From positions 33,321,294 to 33,385,293 of the forward strand of contig CM053265.1 in assembly GCA_028583415.1 (NCBI GenBank): 64,000 nucleotides of DNA, read 5' to 3'. The notes beneath the pieces are model-generated. The model saw nothing but the letters and a program-made list of their open reading frames with translations, was not told the DNA's origin and searched no databases. Each line of letters starts with the position of its first letter. The stretch's first letter is position 1. The position numbers and the translations under genes are program-made. Shown here piece by piece: positions 56,432-64,000 of this stretch. This stretch comes from Protea cynaroides (taxonomy: Eukaryota; Streptophyta; Magnoliopsida; Proteales; Proteaceae).

Positions 56432-58742
56432 TGTCAGACCCCAATTCTGTATCAACCAGAATGGTGTGATGAACCATCTATAATCCAACGGTTCAACTAG
56501 GATCTCGAATAGGCTGTGTCCATTTGCTTAAACCATACACATCCACAATCATAATCAGAATAAATACACAATAGCATAAGTCTTTAATATTTAATGAACT
56601 GAGAGTCTAATGGTGATAAAATAAATAAATTATCTAATTATCTCCAAATGACAAAGACATAAAATAAAATAAATTAATCAATTACATATTCTGAATAATC
56701 CAACTAATAATCTAATCAAAGACGCATGAGTTGCACTCGCACGACGAATCATGCGACTCCATCATAGCTTCGGCATCCATCGCCGTAGCATGTCCATACA
56801 TCGGAGCATTCATATAGTCTTCTACAGTAGTACCTGCGTCATCAACTAAAAATATTCGACGTCGAAAGGGTAAGCACACATCATGGCTCAGTGACAAACA
56901 AAACAATGCAGCAAACATATGCATGCATTCAATTCATATCTTTGGTCTGGTTCATAAGTTTACAATGTGCAATAGAAAGGTTTGGTGGCCGCCGCACCTC
57001 TATACACGGGTGTGTAAGCCCACCCAATGGATCAAACACCATTGTCGTCCACATCCACCCCACCATGGAATAGGGATAGAGCTAAAGTGCTTAGGACCGC
57101 ATCGCATCACACTTCCCCTGATGCCCTACCCATACCAACGTGTAAGCCCCTATTGACGAGGGCTTACAAACTAGGCTCGCAACTAACCAATCCTAATGTC
57201 AAACAGTATATCCAAGGCCTCACCCCAACATCCCTCAATACATCCATAAAGATAGAGCTAAGGCCCCCCGGTAGAGTCAGAGACTACACGGTCCGTGACC
57301 ACCTCCCCTGATGCCCTACGATGTAATAGTTCTGCTAAGGTAATGGCGATACGATGATGTTAGTGGACAAGACTTAAGTAGAGATAGATCTAAAGTGCTT
57401 AGGACCGCACCGCATCACACTGCCCCTGATGTCCTACTCGCATTAGGTACACTAACCACGCACAAACATTCACATGTCTATTACTAACATCATCATCATC
57501 ATCATGTTATAAATAAACAAAATTAAATATGCATGAACATTAATAGTAGGAATATTAGATGACATGTTAAATGCACAATACACGTATATAAACACAGAAT
57601 CATTCATGGCATAAAACTCAATAAATAAAAATAGTTTATTATTAGCCAATTAGTTTAGGTCTTTTTCCCTCACCTTTGAGCGATAGTAGATCCTCGTTCA
57701 AGCTTTGTAATTTACTCTTAGACCACTTGGAAACCTAACAAGTTGATAGATTTTAATTAGAATAAATTCCCATGTGTTTATACAAACATAAACTGAGGGG
57801 TCGCAGGTGGGTAGCACCTGGGGTCTCAGTTTCTGCGACCACAGGGTGTAGGGTCGCAGGGTAGGGTAGGACATACTCCGACCACACCCTCCCTGGAAAC
57901 TTCCCTAGGGCATGTGGTCAGACATGTGGGTCTTGTGGGGTCAGACATCATGCTACCCCACATGCGACCACACGTGTTATGGTCGACCTTTCACTCTCAA
58001 TTTCATTCCTTCATGTTTCGATGCTTTCGCTTATCATCGTGGTCCTTCCTATGATCGTTCTATGACTCAAAACTATAATTTTATACACCATCCACTGTCC
58101 ATAATAATTTCCTCCATGGATTCTCTTGGAATTTGCCCATGGATGGTTGATTTGGGTTTCTCCTAGATCCTATCTTCTTCATGAACTATTCTAGGCTCTC
58201 AATTAATCATGAGAATTAGGTTCATACCTTATGCTTGCCGAAGATTCAGAGTTTTCTTTGAATTTTCCTCCTCCTTAATCTTCTTCGTAGATTTTCTTTC
58301 TCTTCCTTCTCTTCTCTTTCTCTTACTTTCAATTAGGGTTCTAAAGGAGTGAAAGAGGCTAAGGGATGTCCTATTTATAGAGAAAAACCCTCCATAATAT
58401 GCCCTAATGAGTTTAGAAAAGAACTCCCTTCGGATTAGGAAGGTTTCCTAAATTTGGTTCGGACTGGTTCCGTGGGGTCAGAGGTGGGGTCGCAGAATCC
58501 ACGACCCTACCTTTTTAAAATGTCCAACCCCACGACCTAATTTTGTGGGGTTGGACTCTTTTGAGGTGGGGTCAGTCACACCTGTTTAGGCATGATACCA
58601 CACACTCATATTTGACTGTTTTTGAGCTAAATTCCATAACTGGTCTTGGGGTTTCTTTACGCACTTGGTCCACTTGGCTCGACCATGATAGGTAGACCTG
58701 GTACAAGGTGGTAAGACCGGTTAATTCGATACGGGTCTTACA
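56432..58742 (-). repeat. 5' LTR of element E
   Basis: TGTCAGACCCC ... GGGTCTTACA, 2311 bp. TATA CTATAAATAG (minus, 58371-58380), donor AG|GTATGA (58227), motif clusters at 57790-57985 and 58470-58600, exon copy 56712-56833. The leader between TATA and donor has no ATG. Confidence 0.94.
56712..56833 (-). CDS. LTR-borne 122 bp exon, element E 5' LTR
   Basis: ATG 56813 to TAG 56712-56714, 33 codons; acceptor GATGACGCAG|GT at 56834. The last 13 codons encode the same residues as element A although eight third positions differ, which is strong evidence that the peptide, not the DNA, was conserved. Confidence 0.7.
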
Positions 58743-60459
58743 CTCTCTCTCACTTTCCTCTTCCCTCTCTCTCTGCTTCCCTTTCTCAAACTTTCTATGT
58801 CCTTTTTCTACTCTCTCTCTCTTTCTCTTCCCTCTCTTTCAACTTCCCTCTCTCTATAACTCCCTTCCTCTCTCTACTTCTCTCCCTCTTTCTCTCTCTC
58901 TCACTTTCATCTTCTCTCTCTTTCTCTTTGCAACCTCTAATTTTACTTATTCCCTCTCTCTCTCTTTTCTCTTTCTACTTTAATATCTCTCTCTCTTCAT
59001 CTATCTCTTTTCCTCTCTATTTTTCCCTCTCCCACTCCTCATTCTCTCTCCCTCTCTTTCTCTTTCTCTCTCTCCCTTTTCCCCTTCACTCTCTCTTTCT
59101 ACTTCTCTCTCTTTTTCTCTTTCTCCCTCTCTTTTTAGTTCTCTCCCTCTCCTCTCTTTCTACTTCTCTCTTTCTATTTCTCTCTCCCTTATTCTACCTC
59201 TCTTATTTTCTCTCTCTCTCTCCTCTCTTTGTCTCACTTTATCTCCTTCTCTCTCTCTTTCAAGTTCTCTTTTCTCTCTATATCTCTCTCCCTCTCTCTC
59301 TCACTTTCTCTCTCCATCTCTCTTAATATATATATATATCTAATACTCTCTCTTTCTACATCTCTATCTCTCTCCCTACTTCTCTCTCTTTCTACATCTC
59401 CATCTCTCTTCCTACTTCTTTCTTTCTCTTGCTTTCTCTTTCGCTCTTTGTTCTTTCTCTCTCTATTTCTCTATATCTCTCTCTTTCTACCTCTCTCTCC
59501 TTCTCTCCTCTCTCTCTCTATTTTTGCCTCTCTGTAACTACTCTCTCTCTCACTCCCTTTCTCTCTCTCTTTCTACTTTTCTCCCTCACTCTCTCTCTAC
59601 TTTTTCCCCTCTCTCTCTACATCTCTCTCTCTCTTCACTTCTCTCTCTACTATTCTCTCTCCTTTTCTTTCTTTTTCTACTTTTCACTTTCTTTCTCTCT
59701 CTCTCTCTCTTTTTCTACTTCTGTCTCACTTTAATTCTCTCCTTCTTACTTTTTACTTCTTTCACTTCTCCCTCTCTTTCAACTTATCACCCCCTCTTTC
59801 TACTTCCCTCTCTCATTCTCTCTCTATCTTTCTACTTCTCTCTTTCTCTCATTCTCTCTTTCTACATCTCTTTCTACTTCTCTCTCTCCATTTCTCTCTT
59901 TCTTTCTACTTCTCTCTTTCTCTCTTTCTACGTCTCTCCTTCTACGTCTCTCTTTCTACTTTTCCCTCTCTCTCCTCTCTCTTTCCTCTCTCCCTCTCTC
60001 AATCTCTCTCTCATTTTCTCTCTCTCACTCTTTTTACTCTCCCTCTTTCCCTCTCTCACACTCTCTTACTCCTTCTGTTTCTACCCCTCTCTCCTTATCT
60101 ATCTACTTCTCTCTCTTTCTACATCATTCTCTCTACTTATCTATCTCAATCTCTCTCTTTTTCTCCCTCTCTCTATTTCAACTTCTCTATCTTTCTTTCT
60201 ATCTCTACTTCTCCGTCACTCTCTCTCTTTCTCTTTCTACTTTTCTTACTCTATCACTCCCTACTTCTTTCTGTCTCTCTCTCTTTCAACTTATCTCTCT
60301 CTTTCTCCCTTTCTTTATCTTTCTTTCTCTCCCTCTCTCTACTTTTCTTTGTCTCTCTCTTTCCTTCTCTCACACATACTCTCTCTTTCTCTCTTTCTCT
60401 TTCAACTTTTCTCTGTCTCACTCTCTACATCTCTCTCCCATTTTCTCTATCATTATCTC

Positions 60460-60498
<39 letters not shown>

Positions 60499-60625
60499 AT
60501 CTCTACTTAGCTCACTTTCTATTTCCCTCTCCTTCTACTCTCTCCCTCTTTTTAATACTCTCTCCCTCCCCTCTCTCTCTACTTAGCTCTCTTTTTGTTT
60601 CTCTCTCTCCTTCTCTATCTCTCTT

Positions 60626-60666
<41 letters not shown>

Positions 60667-60707
60667 ACTGTCTTTATCTCTCTCTCTTTCTACTTCTTTC
60701 TCTCTAA

Positions 60708-60765
<58 letters not shown>

Positions 60766-61822
60766 ACCTCTATCTCACTCATTCTCTACCCACTTTTCTT
60801 TTGCTCTCTCTTTTTCTACTTCCCACACTCTTTCTCTACCTCTCTCTCTCTCCCTCTTCACTCTCTTTCTTCCCTCTCTCTCCCTCTGTTTCTCTCTCTC
60901 TCAGCTCACTTTCTAATTCTCTCTCATTCTCACTCTCTAGGCTCTCTCTCTTCCTCTCCCATTCTACTTCTCTCTCTACCTCTCATTCTCTCTCTCTCTT
61001 ACTTCTCTCTTTCTGTCTCTCTCTATACTTCTCTCCCTTTCTCTCTCTCATTCATTTTCCCTCTCTCTCTCTGCTTCTCTCTCTCTCACTTTCTACCCCC
61101 TCTTTCTCTACTTCTCTATCTTTCTCTCTCATTCTACAATCTCTCAGTCTCCTCTCTCTCGTTTTACCATCTCTCTCTCACCACTCTCTCGTTCTACTAT
61201 CTCTCTCTCTCTCCTCCCCCTCATTTGATTATCTCTCTCTCTCTCTCTTTCTTTCTCTCTACTTCACTCCCTCTCTCTCTCTCACTTTCTTCTACTTTAT
61301 CTCTCTCTCTCTCACTCTTTGCTTCTCTTTCTCCAACTTTCTACATCCCTCTTTCTCTACCTCTCGCTCTTTCTATTTTTTACCTCTCTCTTTCTACCTC
61401 TCTCTCTCTTTCTCTCTCTCTCTCTCTTTTTACTTCCCCCTCTCTCTTTTCTCTTTATACTTTACTTTCTCTCTCTCTGTCTCTTACCCTCTATCTATTT
61501 TTTCCACTCTCTCCTCTCTCACGCTCTCTTTTTCTACTCTCTCTCTCTTTCTCTCTCTAGCTTTTTCCCTTTTCTCCCTCTTTCAACTTCTCTCTCTCTG
61601 TTTTTCTTTCTCTTTCTCCCTTTCTTTTTAGTTCTCTCTCTCTCCTCTCTTTCTATTTCTCTCTCTCTCCCTCATTCTCTCTGTCTACCTACCTCACTTT
61701 CTCTTTCTCTCTCTCATACTCTCTCTCCCTCTTTCTACTACTCTCTCTCTCTTCCTCTCTCTCTACTTAGCTCTCATTCTTTGTCTCTCTCCCCTTCTTC
61801 TCTGTCTCATTTTACTCTCTAC

Positions 61823-61860
<38 letters not shown>

Positions 61861-63358
61861 TTTTTACTTCTTGCCCTCAACTTCACTCTCCCTCTTTCTA
61901 CTTCTCACATTCTTTCTCGACCTCTCCCCCTTTTTACCCTCTCTTTCTTCTCTCTTTCTCTCTCTCCCTCTGTTTCTCCCACACTTTCTACTTCTCTCTC
62001 TACTTTTGCTTCACTTTCTTTCTCTCTTTATTTTTGTTTCGCTTTCCTTATCTCTCTCTACCTCTCCTTCTCTCTCTCTACTTTTTTCCCTCTCTCTCTC
62101 TCTCTTTCGTCTATTCTCTCTCTTACTTTATATGTCCTTCTTTTTTGACTGTCTCTCTCTCCCCCTCTCTCTTTCCCTCTCATTCTACTTCTCTCACTCT
62201 CTAACTTACATTCTCTCTCTACTTTTCTCCCTCCCTCTCTCCCACATTCATCTTTTCTCTCTATCGTTCACTCTCTACTTCTCTCTCTTTCTCTACTCTC
62301 TCTCTCTCTGTCTTTTCTACCTCTCTCTTTCTAACTCTCTCTCTTTTTACTTCTTCCTCTCTCTATCTCTCTTATCTTCTTCTACTTCACTTTCTCTCTC
62401 TATTTTCTTCCCTTCTCTATTTTCCCCTCTCTCTCTCCTCTCTCTCTCCCTTTTCCCCATCCCTTTCTCTTTCTACTTCTCTCTCTCTTTCACTTTTTCC
62501 CTCTCATTTTAGTTCTTTCTCTCTCCTCTCTTTCTACTTCACTCACTATCGCTCTCTCTCCCGCATTCTCTCCCTCCTCTCTATCATTCTCTCTCTCTCC
62601 TCTCCCTATCTCACTCTATCTCCTTCTCTCCCTCTTTATACATCTCTCTTTCTTTCTAGTTCTCTTCTCTCTCTCTCTATACATCTCTCTCTCCCACTCA
62701 CTCTCTTTCTCTCTCCATCTCTCATAATATATATGTGTCTCTCTCACACTCTCTTTCTACATCTCTCTCTATCTTTCTTCATCTTTCATTCGCTCTCTTT
62801 CTCTTTTTCTTTCTCTCTTTGTTCTTTTTTCTCTCTAATTCTCTTTATCTCTCTTTCTACTTCTCTCTCTCTCTTTTTTTCATCTCTCTCTAACTTCTCT
62901 CCCTCTCTCTCACTCTCATTCTCTCTAATTTTCTACTTCTCTCCCTCTCTCTCTCTCTACATCTCCCCCCTCTCTCTCTCTCTCTCTTTTTCTACTTCTT
63001 TCTCCCTTTACTTAACTCTCCCTCTCTCACTTTCAACATCACTTACTTCTCCCCCTCTTCCAACTTATCCCCCTCTCTTTTTACTTCTCTCTCTCTTTCT
63101 ACTTCTCTCCCCTACTCTCTCTCTATCTTTCTACGTCTCTCTTTCTCTCTGCTACGTCACTCTTTCTACTTCTCTCCCTTTCTCTCATTCTCTCTCTACT
63201 GCCCTTTCTCTTTCTACTTCTCTCTCTTCTCCCTATCTTTCTACTTCTCTCCCTCTCTTTCAACTTTTCTTTCTCCATCTCTCTCTTTTTTTTACTTTTC
63301 TCTCTCTCTCTTCTTTCGACGTCTCTCTTTCTACTCCTCTCTCTCTCCTCTCTCTCTC

Positions 63359-63407
<49 letters not shown>

Positions 63408-63477
63408 TTCAACTCTCCCTCTTTCTCTCCCTTTTTCTATTTTTCTCTCTTTCTACTTCGCTGTCTCTCTTTCTGCT

Positions 63478-63517
<40 letters not shown>

Positions 63518-64000
63518 CTACCTCTCTCATTCTACTTCTCTCTCTCAATCTCTCTCTTTTTCTTCTCTCACTCTTTTTCTCTCTCTCTTTTCTCCTTCTC
63601 TCTCTCTTTCTATTTCTCTCTTTCTTTTTCTTTCCCTTTCTCCCTCTCTTTTTAGTTCTCTCTCTCCTCTCTTTGTACTTCTCTCACTCTATCTCTCTCT
63701 GTCTCCTCATTCTCTTCTCTCTCTCCCCCTCATTCTCTCTCTCTCTCTCTCTCCCCTCATTATCTCTCTCAACTTAGCTCACTTTCTCTTTCTTTCTCTC
63801 GTACTCTCTCTCCTTCTTTTTACTACTCTCTCTCTTTACATAGCTCTCTTTCTCTTTCTCTTTCTCTCTCTCCTTCTTCTCTATTTATCTTTTTACCCTC
63901 TTTCTCTCCCTCTCCCTCTCTCTCTCTCTTTTTCCCTCTCCCTATCTCTCTCTCTTTCCACTTCTTTCTCTCTACTTCTCTCTCTACTTCCCTCTCTCCC
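58743..64000. repeat. CT-rich array, block 4
   Basis: It continues past the window end. Nearly pure pyrimidine on the plus strand, with short TA runs at 59324-59340 and 62724-62734. Ordered anchors repeat about 3.37-3.40 kb apart (TCTCCATCTC 59311 and 62712; CTCTTTGTTC 59444 and 62815), so the array has a long-range repeat rather than being simple slippage. No genes. Confidence 0.9.

Larger units (their letters stand above)
46773..58742 (-). mobile_element. Element E: chromovirus of the diverged branch inserted in the CT array
   Basis: 3' LTR 46773-49087, pol 49118-52504, mini-intron 52505-52573, gag 52574-53832, divergent spacer, antisense aORF 54873-56143, primer site 56417-56428, 5' LTR 56432-58742; 11,970 bp. 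CTCTC lies on both sides, consistent with a target duplication although the array makes this weak evidence. All genes are degraded. It shares the architecture of A and B but is clearly diverged, so conserved signals in it are informative. Confidence 0.93.

Overview
The window is repeat-dense plant nuclear DNA, built almost entirely of LTR retrotransposons and a long pyrimidine-rich array. I see no convincing host gene. The evidence for a plant is the Ty3/gypsy chromovirus pol (Tekay/Del-like, with a C-terminal chromodomain-like segment), primer sites matching initiator-Met and Arg tRNAs, and telo-box-like TTTAGGG/CCCTAA motifs. I cannot name the species.

Layout. 1-22894 is minus-strand chromovirus B; its left LTR runs off the window. 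Its integrase is split by plus-strand element A (1784-13713), which is flanked by the target duplication TCTTC. 22895-23951 is a diverged LTR fragment (F). CT-rich array sequence fills 23953-25211, 40322-42723, 45278-46772 and 58743-64000. Into it are set element C (25212-34042, minus, right LTR truncated, gag deleted), a truncated Tat/Ogre-like piece with a 5.2 kb LTR (34043-40321), solo LTR D (42724-45277, duplication ACTTC) and element E (46773-58742, minus, duplication CTCTC). A, B, C, D, E and F are related; E and D form a more diverged branch.

How the chromovirus family works, as read from the sequence. A complete copy is: LTR, Met-tRNA primer site, an antisense additional ORF (aORF), a divergent intergenic region, gag, pol with chromodomain, polypurine tract, LTR. 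Four sets of splice signals recur in the copies. (1) A donor lies about 150 bp after the LTR TATA box, and an acceptor lies just before the gag ATG. (2) A 69-70 bp intron sits at the gag/protease junction and joins the two frames. (3) A donor directly after the chromodomain pairs, in phase, with an acceptor inside the 3' LTR. The LTR therefore carries a 122 bp terminal exon of pol; all nine LTR copies keep this exon at exactly 122 bp with the frame open. (4) The antisense aORF has its own intron of about 430 bp in its 5' UTR. This predicts that unspliced RNA serves as genome and Gag message while spliced RNA encodes Gag-Pol with an LTR-encoded tail. All of this is inferred from sequence alone; no RNA evidence was available.

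All pol genes here carry stops, frameshifts or lost catalytic residues. The only intact long ORF is gag of element B. Each complete element also has clusters of a GGGTCGA-type motif in U3, in R and between aORF and gag; the motif changes together at all three places between the A/B/C and E branches.
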